Assembly: GCF_016458275.1 (NCBI RefSeq)
Contig: NZ_JAEMHM010000013.1
Coordinates: 62,001-126,000, forward strand
Direction of reading: 5' to 3'
DNA from: Geomesophilobacter sediminis
Lineage (GTDB): Bacteria; Desulfobacterota; Desulfuromonadia; Geobacterales; Geobacteraceae
Length of the DNA stretch: 64,000 nt
Made by a program: the position numbers and the translations under genes
Notes under the pieces: model-generated
Told to the model about the DNA's origin: nothing
Seen by the model: only the letters and a program-made list of their open reading frames with translations
Databases searched by the model: none
Part shown: piece by piece, positions 7,787-16,089 of the stretch
Layout of the letters: the number at the start of each line of letters is the position of its first letter
Position numbering within the stretch: the first letter of the stretch is position 1

Positions 7787-9256
7787 ATGGCAAACAATCT
7801 TGGACTCAAAGTTAAGCCGGTTACCGAGACTCCCCAGTCGGAGATCGATCGGGTTTCGGCTTGGATCAATACCGACGATTACAAGGAAAAGAACTTCGCC
7901 CGCACCTCGCTGGTGATCAACCCGGCCCACGCCTGCCAGCCGCTGGGCGCCGAGCTTGCGGCGCACGCCTTCGAGGGGAGCCTTCCCTTCGTGCACGGCT
8001 CGCAGGGGTGCGCTTCCTACTACCGCTCCACCTTGAACCGCCACTTCCGCGAGCCGGCTCCCGCGGTCTCCGACGCGATGACCGAGGACGGCGCGGTGTT
8101 CGGCGGCCAGAACAACCTGCACGAGGCGCTTGAGAATGCCTACACGCTCTACAAGCCGAAGATGATCGCCGTCTTCACCTCGTGCATGCCGGAGATCATC
8201 GGGGACGACCTGACCGCGTTCATCAAGAACGCCCGCAACAAGGGGATCGTCCCGAAGGATTTCCCGGTCCCCTACGCCAACACGCCGAGCTTCAACGGCT
8301 CCCACGTGCACGGCTACGACTCGATGCTGCTCTCCATCCTGCAGACCCTGACCGACGGGAAGCAGGTGGAAGGGCGCTGCACCGGCAAGCTGAACCTGAT
8401 CCCGGGCTTTGACGCCAACACCGGCAACTACCGCGAGTACAAGCGGATCCTCGAGGCCTTCGGCATCCCCTACACCGTGCTGGCCGACATCTCCGACGTC
8501 TTCGACTCCGTCAACGACGGCACCTACCGTCCGTATCCGGGGGGGACCAAGCTGGACGACGCCGCCGATTCCATCAACGGCAAGGCGACCATCGCCCTGG
8601 GGACCTACTCGACCTCCAAGACCTTCAGCTGGGTCAAGGACAACTATTCCGGCAAGCACGCCGCCCTCCCGATGCCCTTCGGCATCGCCAAGACCGACGC
8701 CTTCCTGATGAAGATCGCCGAGCTCTTCGGCAAGGAAGTCCCGGCGTCGCTGAAGGAAGAGCGCGGGCGCGCCGTCGACCTCATGACCGACGCCCACCAG
8801 TACATCCACGGCAAGAAATTCGCCGTGTACGGGGACCCCGACTACCTGCTCGGTTACGTTTCCTTCCTGCTGGAAATGGGGGCGAAGCCGCATCACATCC
8901 TTTGCTCCAAGGGGACCAAGAAGCTGGAGAAGGAGCTGCAGGCGCTGCTCGATGCCTCCCCGGACGGCAAGGAGTCGAAGATCTACATCAACAAGGACCT
9001 CTGGCACCTCCGGAGCCTGTTGATGACCGATCCGGTCGACGCCATCATCGGCGACAGCCACGGCAAGTTCGATGCCCGCGACGCGAAGATCCCCCTGTTC
9101 CGTTTCGGCTTCCCGGTCTTCGACCGGGTCAACCTGCACCGCGAACCGCTGGTCGGCTACCAGGGCGTGACGCACATGCTTTCCACCATCTGCAACAAGT
9201 TCATCGACATCGTCGACGACACCTGCGATGACCGGCACTTCGAGTTGATGAGGTAA
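7787..9256 (+). CDS. nifK: Nitrogenase molybdenum-iron protein beta chain NifK
   Basis: A 489-residue beta subunit of MoFe dinitrogenase; with NifD it holds the P-cluster. Ligand motifs are visible in NPAHACQPLGAE, VHGSQGCASYYRS and SCMPEIIGDD. It is shorter than the ~520-residue Azotobacter form because the N-terminal extension is short, as in many anaerobes. AAAGGAG stands 9 bases before the ATG. It is followed by a 261-base repeat-bearing spacer before nifEN. Confidence 0.98.
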   Translation: MANNLGLKVKPVTETPQSEIDRVSAWINTDDYKEKNFARTSLVINPAHACQPLGAELAAHAFEGSLPFVHGSQGCASYYRSTLNRHFREPAPAVSDAMTEDGAVFGGQNNLHEALENAYTLYKPKMIAVFTSCMPEIIGDDLTAFIKNARNKGIVPKDFPVPYANTPSFNGSHVHGYDSMLLSILQTLTDGKQVEGRCTGKLNLIPGFDANTGNYREYKRILEAFGIPYTVLADISDVFDSVNDGTYRPYPGGTKLDDAADSINGKATIALGTYSTSKTFSWVKDNYSGKHAALPMPFGIAKTDAFLMKIAELFGKEVPASLKEERGRAVDLMTDAHQYIHGKKFAVYGDPDYLLGYVSFLLEMGAKPHHILCSKGTKKLEKELQALLDASPDGKESKIYINKDLWHLRSLLMTDPVDAIIGDSHGKFDARDAKIPLFRFGFPVFDRVNLHREPLVGYQGVTHMLSTICNKFIDIVDDTCDDRHFELMR

Positions 9257-9260
9257 AACC

Positions 9261-9297
9261 GGGGTCGGGGGTCCGGGATCGGGGATCGGGGATCGGG
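9261..9297. repeat. GGGGATC-type short tandem repeat
   Basis: Three near-tandem GGGATCGGG units follow the nifK stop. An approximately complementary stretch (CCCGGACCCCCGATCCC and following) lies at 9458-9490, just before nifEN, so the two could pair across the spacer. Between them are a CCGGTTTCGCCGG palindrome and a CCCCCTCC..GGAGGGGG stem (9369-9391). No gene is seen in 9257-9517. Confidence 0.55.
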
Positions 9298-9517
9298 AAA
9301 ACCGGTTTCGCCGGTCCCGGACCTGCCTCCCCCAAAGCGGCATCTTCCCAACTTTTGCCCGAACCATCCCCCTCCCTAGGTGGGAGGGGGACCTTACATA
9401 GCAGCAAGCTGGTTGAGCGGCGAGCAGGAGCAATGGGCTGCCGGGAGCGGTGCCTGACCCGGACCCCCGATCCCAGACCCCCTATCCCCGCTTCTACCCC
9501 TCAAAGGAGAGGAGCTC

Positions 9518-12274
9518 ATGGCAAAACCGGATTGGTACGACACTACAGATTGTGAAACTCACGACGCGGGGGCTCCCAAGTTCTGCAAGAAGTCCGAGCC
9601 CGGCGAGGGGACCGAAAGAAGCTGCGCCTACGACGGCGCGCGCGTGGTCCTGATGCCGATCACGGACGTCATTCACCTGGTCCATGGGCCGATCGCCTGT
9701 GCCGGCAACTCCTGGGACAACCGGGGCGCACGCTCCAGCGACTCCCAGCTCTTCCGGCGCGGTTTCACCACCGAAATGCTGCAAAACGACGTCGTCTTCG
9801 GCGGCGAGAAGAAGCTTTACAAGGCAATCCAGGAACTGGCAGCACGTTATCCCGAGGCGAAGGCAATCTTCGTCTACGCCACCTGCGTCACCTCGATGAC
9901 CGGCGACGACATCGAGGCGGTCTGCAAGGCGGCCCAGGAGAAGGTCTCCGTCCCGGTGATCCCGGTGAACACCCCCGGCTTCATCGGCGACAAGAACATC
10001 GGCAACCGGCTGGCCGGCGAGACCCTCTTCAAATACGTGATCGGGACGGCTGAGCCCCCGTTCACCACCGACTACGACATCAATCTGATCGGCGAGTACA
10101 ACATCGCGGGCGACCTCTGGGGGATGCTCCCGCTGTTCGAAAAGGTCGGCATCAGGGTACTTTCCTGCATCAGCGGCGACGCCAAGTTCGAGGAGCTGCG
10201 CTACGCCCACCGGGCCAAGCTCAACGTCATCGTCTGCTCCAAGAGCCTCACCAATCTCGCCAAGAAGATGCAGAAGAATTACGGCATCCCGTACCTGGAG
10301 GAATCCTTCTACGGGATGACCGACGTGGCCAAGGCGCTGCGCGACATCGCCCGCGAGCTGGACGACCGGGTGAACGGCCTGGAAAAACGGGTCATGCAGG
10401 ACCGGGTGGAACGCCTGATCTCGGAGAGCGAGCTGAAATACCGGGAGCGGCTGGCGCCGTACCGGGCGCGGCTGGTCGGCAAGCGGGCGGTCCTTTTCAC
10501 CGGCGGGGTCAAGACCTGGTCCATGGTCAACGCCCTGGCCGAACTCGGCGTCGAGATCCTCGCCGCCGGGACCCAGAATTCAACGCTCGAGGACTTCTAC
10601 CGGATGAAGGCGCTCATGCACGAAGACGCCTCCATCATCGCCGACACCAGCACCGCCGGGCTCCTTTCGGTCATGTACGAGAAGATGCCCGACCTGATCG
10701 TCGCCGGCGGCAAGACCAAGTTCCTCGCGCTCAAGACCAAGACCCCGTTCCTTGATATCAACCATGGCCGGTCCCATCCCTATGCGGGCTACGAGGGGAT
10801 GGTCACCTTCGCCAAGCAGCTCGATCTCACCGTCAACAACCCGATCTGGCCGGTGCTGAACGGCCAGGCTCCCTGGGAGCTGGCGGATGCGGAGCGCGAC
10901 GAGCTGCTCGCGCTGGTCGCCGGTCATGCGGAGCGGCTCAACGCGGAAGATATGAAGGGCTCGCGGGTGAAGGTCTCGACCAAGAACGCGACGGTCAATC
11001 CCCAGAAGAACTCCCCGGCGCTCGGGGCGACCCTGGCGTACCTCGGGATCGACGGGATGCTCGGGCTCTTGCACGGTGCCCAGGGGTGTTCGACCTTCAT
11101 CCGGCTGCAGCTCTCGCGGCACTTCAAAGAATCGATCGCCCTCAACTCCACCAGCATGAGCGAGGAGACCGCGATCTTCGGCGGCTGGGAGAACCTGAAG
11201 CAGGGGATCAAGCGGGTCATCGAGAAGTTCCACCCGACGGTGGTTGGTGTTATGACCAGCGGGCTCACCGAGACCATGGGGGACGACGTAAGAAGCGCCA
11301 TCGTGCACTTCCGGAAGGAAAACCCCGAGCATGACAGTGTCCCGGTGATCCACGCCTCGACCCCGGACTACTGCGGTTCGATGCAGGAAGGGTACGCCGC
11401 CGCCGTCGAGGCGATCATCGTCGGCGTGCCCGAAGGCGGCGAGAAGATCCCCGGGCAGGTGAACATCCTTCCCGGGTGCCAGCTCACCCCGGCCGAGGTG
11501 GAGCAGATCGCCGAGACCTGCCAGGCTTTCGGGCTGGATCCGGTGGTGATTCCGGACATATCCAACGCCCTGGACGGGCACATCGATGCCACGGTTTCCG
11601 CCCTTTCCGTGGGCGGCATCCCGGTCGAGCGGATCAAGCTCGCCGGGCGCAGCGTGGCAACCCTGTATTTCGGCGATTCCCTGGGTGATGCCGCGAACAT
11701 CCTGAAGAGCAAGTTCGGCATCCCCGCCTACGGCTTCACCTCGATTACCGGCCTCGCTGAGAACGATGCGCTGATGACCACGCTGAGCGCGGTCTCCGGC
11801 ACGGCGGTTCCCGAGAAGTACCGGCGCTGGAGAAGCCGGCTCATGGACGCCATGGTCGACTGCCATTACCAGTTCGGCTTGAAGAAAGTTGCCATCGCCC
11901 TGGAGGCGGACCATTTGAAAGGGATGACCAACTTCCTCGCCGGCCTTGGGTGCGACATCCAGGTGGCGATTGCCGCGACCCGGACCCGGGGACTGGACCG
12001 GCTCCCGGTCGCGAACCTGTTCGTCGGCGACCTGGAGGATCTGGAGCAGACGGCAGGGGGAGCGGACCTTTTGGTGGCCAATTCCAACGGGCGCCAGGCC
12101 GCCAACCGGCTGGGCATCAAGTCGCACCTGCGCACCGGGATGCCGGTCTTCGACCGCCTCGGGTCGCACCAGAAAATGTGGGTCGGCTACCAGGGAACGA
12201 TGAACCTGATCTTCGAGCTGGCCAACATCTTCCAGTCCAACGCGAAGGAAGCGCAGAAGCTGGCGCACAACTAA
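9518..12274 (+). CDS. nifEN: Fused FeMo-cofactor scaffold NifEN
   Basis: A 918-residue natural fusion of the NifE and NifN scaffold subunits that mature the NifB-cofactor into FeMo-cofactor. Residues ~1-455 are NifE-like (HGPIACAGNSWDNRG, ATCVTSMTGDDIEAV, LIGEYNIAGDLWG). Residues ~475-918 are NifN-like (LGLLHGAQGCSTFIRLQLSR, MTSGLTETMGDDVRSAI). The two halves join through a short segment around LNAEDMKGSRVKVSTKNA with no internal stop. Fused nifEN is known in Geobacter. AAAGGAG precedes the ATG. It acts in the cytoplasm with NifB, NifX and NifV. Confidence 0.96.
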   Translation: MAKPDWYDTTDCETHDAGAPKFCKKSEPGEGTERSCAYDGARVVLMPITDVIHLVHGPIACAGNSWDNRGARSSDSQLFRRGFTTEMLQNDVVFGGEKKLYKAIQELAARYPEAKAIFVYATCVTSMTGDDIEAVCKAAQEKVSVPVIPVNTPGFIGDKNIGNRLAGETLFKYVIGTAEPPFTTDYDINLIGEYNIAGDLWGMLPLFEKVGIRVLSCISGDAKFEELRYAHRAKLNVIVCSKSLTNLAKKMQKNYGIPYLEESFYGMTDVAKALRDIARELDDRVNGLEKRVMQDRVERLISESELKYRERLAPYRARLVGKRAVLFTGGVKTWSMVNALAELGVEILAAGTQNSTLEDFYRMKALMHEDASIIADTSTAGLLSVMYEKMPDLIVAGGKTKFLALKTKTPFLDINHGRSHPYAGYEGMVTFAKQLDLTVNNPIWPVLNGQAPWELADAERDELLALVAGHAERLNAEDMKGSRVKVSTKNATVNPQKNSPALGATLAYLGIDGMLGLLHGAQGCSTFIRLQLSRHFKESIALNSTSMSEETAIFGGWENLKQGIKRVIEKFHPTVVGVMTSGLTETMGDDVRSAIVHFRKENPEHDSVPVIHASTPDYCGSMQEGYAAAVEAIIVGVPEGGEKIPGQVNILPGCQLTPAEVEQIAETCQAFGLDPVVIPDISNALDGHIDATVSALSVGGIPVERIKLAGRSVATLYFGDSLGDAANILKSKFGIPAYGFTSITGLAENDALMTTLSAVSGTAVPEKYRRWRSRLMDAMVDCHYQFGLKKVAIALEADHLKGMTNFLAGLGCDIQVAIAATRTRGLDRLPVANLFVGDLEDLEQTAGGADLLVANSNGRQAANRLGIKSHLRTGMPVFDRLGSHQKMWVGYQGTMNLIFELANIFQSNAKEAQKLAHN

Positions 12275-12320
12275 AGTGGATGTTGCATTGAACCGAGGCA
12301 TTTTCGACATCTGACGACAG

Positions 12321-12357
12321 GGCTCCCTCTCCCTTCGGGAGAGGGTTGGGGTGAGGG
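12321..12357. repeat. CCCTCTCCC..GGGAGAGGG repeat (family B)
   Basis: CCCTCTCCCTTCGGGAGAGGG followed by TTGGGGTGAGG is one unit of a second dispersed palindromic family. Other copies lie at 17800-17896, 20407-20502, 35410-35512 and 55611-55650, and inside pfaC at 38541-38570. It occupies part of the 259-base nifEN-nifX spacer, which otherwise shows no gene. Confidence 0.75.
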
Positions 12358-12533
12358 GGGAGCTGCCAGGAATTTCGCCGGCGCATCAGCGGAAGAAACA
12401 ATGACGACGGAAGCTATGGCACCTTCCCCCAACCCCCAAGCGTCACAAGTTCGCGCTATCGGCCGCGCCCCCGCAAGGGGAAGGGCGGAAAAGGTAAGAG
12501 CCCAGAAGACCTAAGCGGCAAAAGGAGTTCAAC

Positions 12534-12920
12534 ATGAAAATCGCGTTTACCAGCAGCACCGGGGAAATGATCGACCAGCATTTCGGCATGACCTCAGCTT
12601 TCACGGTTTGGGAAGTCGAGGCGGACAAGGCCGAGTACCTCAAGACGATTGCCGTCGAGGACAACGACTCGGACGAGGAGGACCGGATCATGTCGAAGGC
12701 CGAGGCGATTGCCGACTGCGCCATCGTCTACACGGTCCGGATCGGCGGGCCGGCTGCGGCGAAGCTGGTGGCAAAGAAGATCCACCCGATGAAGACCAAC
12801 GAGCCGGTTCCGGTGAGCGACGCGGTGGCGAGGCTCCAGGAGGTTCTCCAGGGGAACCCGCCGCCGTGGCTGAGAAAGGCACTGAACAAAGGGAACACCC
12901 CCTCCTTTCTGGAAGACTAG
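12534..12920 (+). CDS. nifX: NifX, FeMo-cofactor carrier
   Basis: A 128-residue protein of the NifX/NifB C-terminal (dinitrogenase iron-molybdenum cofactor biosynthesis) fold. It begins MKIAFTSSTGEMIDQHFGM; the (D/N)QHFG motif is the family signature. The C-terminal half (NPPPWLRKALNKG) is typical of NifX. It is thought to shuttle NifB-cofactor or VK-cluster between NifB and NifEN. AAAGGAG is 7 bases before the ATG. Position directly after nifEN supports nifX rather than nafY. Confidence 0.9.
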   Translation: MKIAFTSSTGEMIDQHFGMTSAFTVWEVEADKAEYLKTIAVEDNDSDEEDRIMSKAEAIADCAIVYTVRIGGPAAAKLVAKKIHPMKTNEPVPVSDAVARLQEVLQGNPPPWLRKALNKGNTPSFLED

Positions 12921-12958
12921 CGGCTGAGGGCATCTCACCCGGGTTTGGGGCAGATTTT

Positions 12959-13065
12959 GTAGGAGCGACATTTCTGTCGCGATTACCATCGTCGATCGCG
13001 ACAAGAATGTCGCTCCTACAGTACGGTTTCCGACGATAAATCGCGCCCGGAAGGGCGCTCCCACC
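12959..13065. repeat. REP cluster, family A (three units)
   Basis: Three palindromic units in alternating orientation: GTAGGAGCGACATTTCTGTC (12959-12978, continuing to GCGAT), its inverted copy ATCGCGACA..GTCGCTCCTACA (12995-13020), and ATCGCGCCCGGAAGGGCGCT.. (13040-13065). The head-to-head layout resembles a BIME, which can stabilise the upstream (nifX) mRNA end. Confidence 0.8.
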
Positions 13066-13139
13066 GAAGCAATCCCTCAGAATAACCGGCGCTTGCGCCC
13101 CAACTACATCAGCTTCAGCTGAACAAAAGAGGTGACACA

Positions 13140-13403
13140 ATGGCTTACATTACCGGCTTGACCAAGGACAAACACGAGTGGACCCCGCAGTTCATCAAAT
13201 CCATCGACGACGAGACCTGCATCGGTTGCGGGCGTTGCTTCAAGGTCTGCGCTCATGACGTTCTCAACTTCGAGGAAGTTGACGAGGATGACTCCGCCAA
13301 GATGTTCATGAAAGTAGAGAATCCGGGCAACTGCATCGGTTGCCAGGCCTGCGGCCGGACCTGCTCCAAGAAGTGCTTCACTTTCGAGCCGGTAGTCGCC
13401 TAA
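13140..13403 (+). CDS. Nif-associated 2[4Fe-4S] ferredoxin (FdxB-like)
   Basis: An 87-residue ferredoxin with two complete cluster motifs, CIGCGRCFKVC (residues ~28-38) and CIGCQACGRTC (~66-76). They are separated by an acidic insert (EEVDEDDSAK), as in nif-specific ferredoxin III. It probably feeds electrons to NifH or to cofactor-maturation steps. GAGGTG lies 7 bases before the ATG. It sits between the two NifX-type genes, so it is most likely part of the nif transcript. Confidence 0.9.
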   Translation: MAYITGLTKDKHEWTPQFIKSIDDETCIGCGRCFKVCAHDVLNFEEVDEDDSAKMFMKVENPGNCIGCQACGRTCSKKCFTFEPVVA

Positions 13404-13424
13404 ACCGTCCCTGCAGAACATAAA

Positions 13425-13449
13425 GCCCCCTCCCGCCACGGGAGGGGGC
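13425..13449 (+). terminator. GC-rich hairpin after the ferredoxin gene
   Basis: GCCCCCTCCC-GCCAC-GGGAGGGGGC is a perfect 10-bp stem 22 bases after the ferredoxin stop, with no T-tract behind it. It may be a weak terminator, a processing/stability stem, or another repeat copy. Confidence 0.5.
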
Positions 13450-13527
13450 GTGAACTAACAGAATTCCCAAAGTTTTCCTCCGCGTTCCTCAGCGTCCTCT
13501 GCGGTGAGCTTTAAAAGGAGGTGCACC

Positions 13528-13857
13528 ATGCTTTTTGCCGTTGCGACCAAAGATGGAAAGGAAGTGAATCAACACTTCGGCCATGCCGAGCGCTTTCTGA
13601 TCTACGACGTTGAAGAAGAGCGGGTCCGCCTGGTCGACGAGCGCGCCGTCGAGCGGTACTGCACCTTCGATCCGGACCACCCGATGCGTTCGCACACGCT
13701 GCAAGGCACCGCCGACGTCTTGAGAGACTGCCAGGCGGTCGTTTGCGCCATGATCGGGGAAGCTCCCCAGATCGAGCTGGCTCGTATCGGCGTCCAGGCC
13801 TTCGCCGTCGAAGGCGAGATCAAGTCGGTGCTGCAGGCCCTGGTGAAAGTGATTTGA
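13528..13857 (+). CDS. Second NifX/NafY-like cofactor-binding protein
   Basis: A 109-residue protein of the dinitrogenase iron-molybdenum cofactor family (MLFAVATKDGKEVNQHFGHA), again with the NQHFG motif. ATG 13528 was chosen because AAAAGGAGG precedes it at good spacing; an in-frame codon at 13504 would add eight residues. NifB in this window lacks the C-terminal NifX-like domain present in long NifB proteins. This stand-alone copy could supply that function, though this is inference. The 53-base gap to draT suggests cotranscription. Confidence 0.85.
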   Translation: MLFAVATKDGKEVNQHFGHAERFLIYDVEEERVRLVDERAVERYCTFDPDHPMRSHTLQGTADVLRDCQAVVCAMIGEAPQIELARIGVQAFAVEGEIKSVLQALVKVI

Positions 13858-13910
13858 TCCCGAAAGGGAGAAAAGCCAAAGACGGTATGCCCATCACAAT
13901 GAGGTGATCC

Positions 13911-14702
13911 ATGGAGAATTCGTTCAATCAATGCAACCTCCCTCCGTGGGTCATCGCATCCCGTCATTTCAACGACAACCCGCAGCCCCTGCATATCCAG
14001 GGGGTGCGTCTCGCCAACCGTTTTCTCTTCGACCGGCTCGACTCGATTGCTTCAGCAGTGGAGCGCGCCGAGATCTTCGACGGCTACATGTCCGTCAAAT
14101 TCCAACTGCACCAATGGCAGGACCAGACGCCGACCGCGCGCAAAAGCTTGAAGAACAGCTACCTGCGTTTTCTGCGCGGCTGGATGATGGATTCCAATTC
14201 CGTTGAGGGGGCGGTACTGAAAGGTTGGGTGGAAAGCCGGATCGGGCTGCCGCCGACGTTTCACAACGAACGCATACCCGACTCCCACAGCGAACAGTAC
14301 ATGAAGTACGCCGTGGACCGGACCAAGGGGAGCGCACGGACTTCCGCGATCAACTCGCAACTGGATTTACTGTACGAGTACTGTCAGTACGAGCTCCAAA
14401 AGAGATATCCCGACCGGAAGACGCTGACGCTGTATCGTGGGACGTTTGAGAGAAGCGAACACGATGTGCTTGAGGTGGTGTCGAAGAGGGAAGAGATCGT
14501 ACGGCTGAACAACCTGAACTCCTTTACCACCGACGAGGAGCGGGCCTGGGAGTTCGGTTTCATCGTATGGAAAGTCGAGGTGCCGCTGGAAAAGATCTTC
14601 TTCTTTTCCGAACTGTTGCCGACCTCGATCCTGAAAGGAGAGGGGGAGTGCCTGGTGATCGGCGGCGATTACCGGGTAAGGAAGGTCGCCTGCACGATCT
14701 AA
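13911..14702 (+). CDS. draT: NAD+-dinitrogenase-reductase ADP-ribosyltransferase DraT
   Basis: A 263-residue enzyme that inactivates NifH by transferring ADP-ribose from NAD+ to its Arg (Arg99 here) in response to ammonium or energy loss. Recognisable features are LYRGTFERSEHDV (NAD-binding Arg region) and LNSFTTDEERAWEFG (STS-like motif). The catalytic Glu region is near the C-terminus (LKGEGECLVIGGDYRVRKV). ATG 13911 follows a GAGGTGATCC site. It converges with draG, 46 bases away. Confidence 0.93.
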   Translation: MENSFNQCNLPPWVIASRHFNDNPQPLHIQGVRLANRFLFDRLDSIASAVERAEIFDGYMSVKFQLHQWQDQTPTARKSLKNSYLRFLRGWMMDSNSVEGAVLKGWVESRIGLPPTFHNERIPDSHSEQYMKYAVDRTKGSARTSAINSQLDLLYEYCQYELQKRYPDRKTLTLYRGTFERSEHDVLEVVSKREEIVRLNNLNSFTTDEERAWEFGFIVWKVEVPLEKIFFFSELLPTSILKGEGECLVIGGDYRVRKVACTI

Positions 14703-14748
14703 GGCAGGGTCTGAAGTCCTCCCTCGCTCAAGGGTGGGAAGTGGACAC

Positions 14749-15645
14749 TCACCGTTCCATCGCTGTCACCACCAGCCGCTCCGCCAATTCTTCTATCTCC
14801 GCCAGCACCTTCTTATCCAACTTCTTCCGCCAGCGCTGGGGGATCTCTTTCTCCCCATAGTACGCCCCCGCCAGTGCGCCGGCTATGGCTCCGGTCGTGT
14901 CGGCATCCCCTCCCTGGTTCACCGTCTCGATCACACAAGCCTCAAAAGATCTGGTCCGGAAAAAGCAGTGGAAGACCGTCTGCATGGTGTCCACCACATA
15001 CCCCGTAGCCAGTCCCTTGTAGGGATCAAAGCCAAAGTTCGGGAAACGAGCGATGAAATCCTCAGTCTCACGGCGCAGCCCCGACAGCGACCGACCGGTC
15101 AGGGCAAGGTGGATGAGCTTTCCGAAGTGAACGGTGGCCGCGTCGGAAAGGGCGTGGTTGTGGGTGATATGGGCCTGCTGCACCGAGTAGTTTCGGAGCA
15201 GTTCCTCGTCGCCGAGGGTGTAAAGCGCCACCGGGAGGGTACGCATTGCGGCGCCATTGCCGCCGTCCCACTCGTTGGGAGGGGTTTCGAGGATCCCCCG
15301 CAGCATGAAGTTCCGGACCCCGCGCCGGCAGGTGTCGCCGACGTCGATGGGTTTGCCTTTCAACCAGGCAGCCAGGTTCCCCGCGATCGCCTCCAGCGAC
15401 CAGGTACCGGCGCCGACGATGCCGCGTGCAATACAGAGCGACATCTCGGTATCGTCGGTCACCTGGCCCGGCTTGAGGCGCAGCCAGCCGCCCCCGACCA
15501 TCTCCTTCAAGACGCCGTACTTGGTCTTGATCTCCCCGCGGGTCATGAATTCCACCGGCGCGCCGAGCGCATCGCCGATCGCCAGGCCGACGAAGGCGGC
15601 CCGGGCCCGGGAGATTATGTCCTGTGGTGAGAAGTCGTGGTCCAT
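14749..15645 (-). CDS. draG: ADP-ribosyl-[dinitrogen reductase] hydrolase DraG
   Basis: A 298-residue ADP-ribosylglycohydrolase that removes ADP-ribose from NifH and restores activity. The N-terminal FVGLAIGDALGAPVEFM and the pairs TDDTEMSL and GGDADTTGAIAGALAG carry the acidic ligands of the binuclear metal site. I chose ATG 15645 from homology; AAAGGAG lies about 21 bases upstream, which is unusually far. The longer frame to 15804 lacks homology. The gene faces draT tail to tail and its 5' side borders the nifB regulatory region, so it has its own promoter, not identified. Confidence 0.93.
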   Translation of the reverse strand: MDHDFSPQDIISRARAAFVGLAIGDALGAPVEFMTRGEIKTKYGVLKEMVGGGWLRLKPGQVTDDTEMSLCIARGIVGAGTWSLEAIAGNLAAWLKGKPIDVGDTCRRGVRNFMLRGILETPPNEWDGGNGAAMRTLPVALYTLGDEELLRNYSVQQAHITHNHALSDAATVHFGKLIHLALTGRSLSGLRRETEDFIARFPNFGFDPYKGLATGYVVDTMQTVFHCFFRTRSFEACVIETVNQGGDADTTGAIAGALAGAYYGEKEIPQRWRKKLDKKVLAEIEELAERLVVTAMER

Positions 15646-15838
15646 GGCTTTTGCCGATGCAATAAGCACTCCTTTACGTGGAGGCCGGATTTGGGCCGGT
15701 TTGAAACCGAGTGCCGCCGGAAACTGCACAAAAAATAATCGCCGGTTCAGTATACAAAGCAGCCACCTCCGGGAACCGGATCGGGCGAAACAGGCTAACG
15801 CCACAGTTTGTCAGCCATTTACGTCAATAATGAGAAGC

Positions 15839-15854
15839 TGGCACGCAACCTGCT
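15839..15854 (+). promoter_or_regulatory. Sigma-54 promoter of nifB
   Basis: TGGCACGCAACCTGCT has the same boxes as the nifH promoter (TGGCACG and CTGCT) with correct spacing. The start is predicted near base 15866, some 40 bases before hairpin P1. Bases 15646-15838 show no gene. Confidence 0.85.
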
Positions 15855-15906
15855 GTAGGGGTGGGTAACGGATACATCGCTCCTTGCAGAGAATTCGAAC
15901 AAGCTA

Positions 15907-15975
15907 GATACATCGTTGTATCGACGTGACAGGCAATGAAGCCCGACGGGATATGGTTCCCGGCGGGCTTTTTTC
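15907..15975 (+). promoter_or_regulatory. ANTAR-type antitermination leader of nifB
   Basis: P1 is GATAC-ATCGTT-GTATC (15907-15922) and P2 is GGC-AATGAA-GCC (15932-15943). Both have A at loop position 1 and G at 4. The 3' arm of P2 overlaps the 5' arm of an intrinsic terminator (AAGCCCG 15939-15945 with CGGGCTT 15964-15970, inner CGGGA/TCCCG, then a run of Ts). The order promoter, P1, P2, terminator, gene matches the nifH leader although the stem sequences differ. Confidence 0.75.
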
Positions 15976-16089
15976 GTTTCGGAAACGGCGCAGCCCCGAT
16001 GGGGTGTCCACCGGCTACGGACGAGCGAATGGACATCAACGGCGCTGAACCATCAAGCTGAACTGCCGCAGGGCAGAAAGGAGTCAATC

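Noticed and set aside
7688-9433. Long minus-strand frame opposite nifK
   Set aside because: A shadow of nifK; it includes repeat DNA at both ends and has no homology-like features.
12417-12432. Sigma-54-like TGGCACCTTCC before nifX
   Set aside because: The -12 half is missing (CCCAA instead of TTGC), so it is not a credible promoter.
12959-13065. Small RNA gene between nifX and the ferredoxin
   Set aside because: The strong stems are explained by three family A REP units that recur elsewhere; no separate promoter or terminator was visible.
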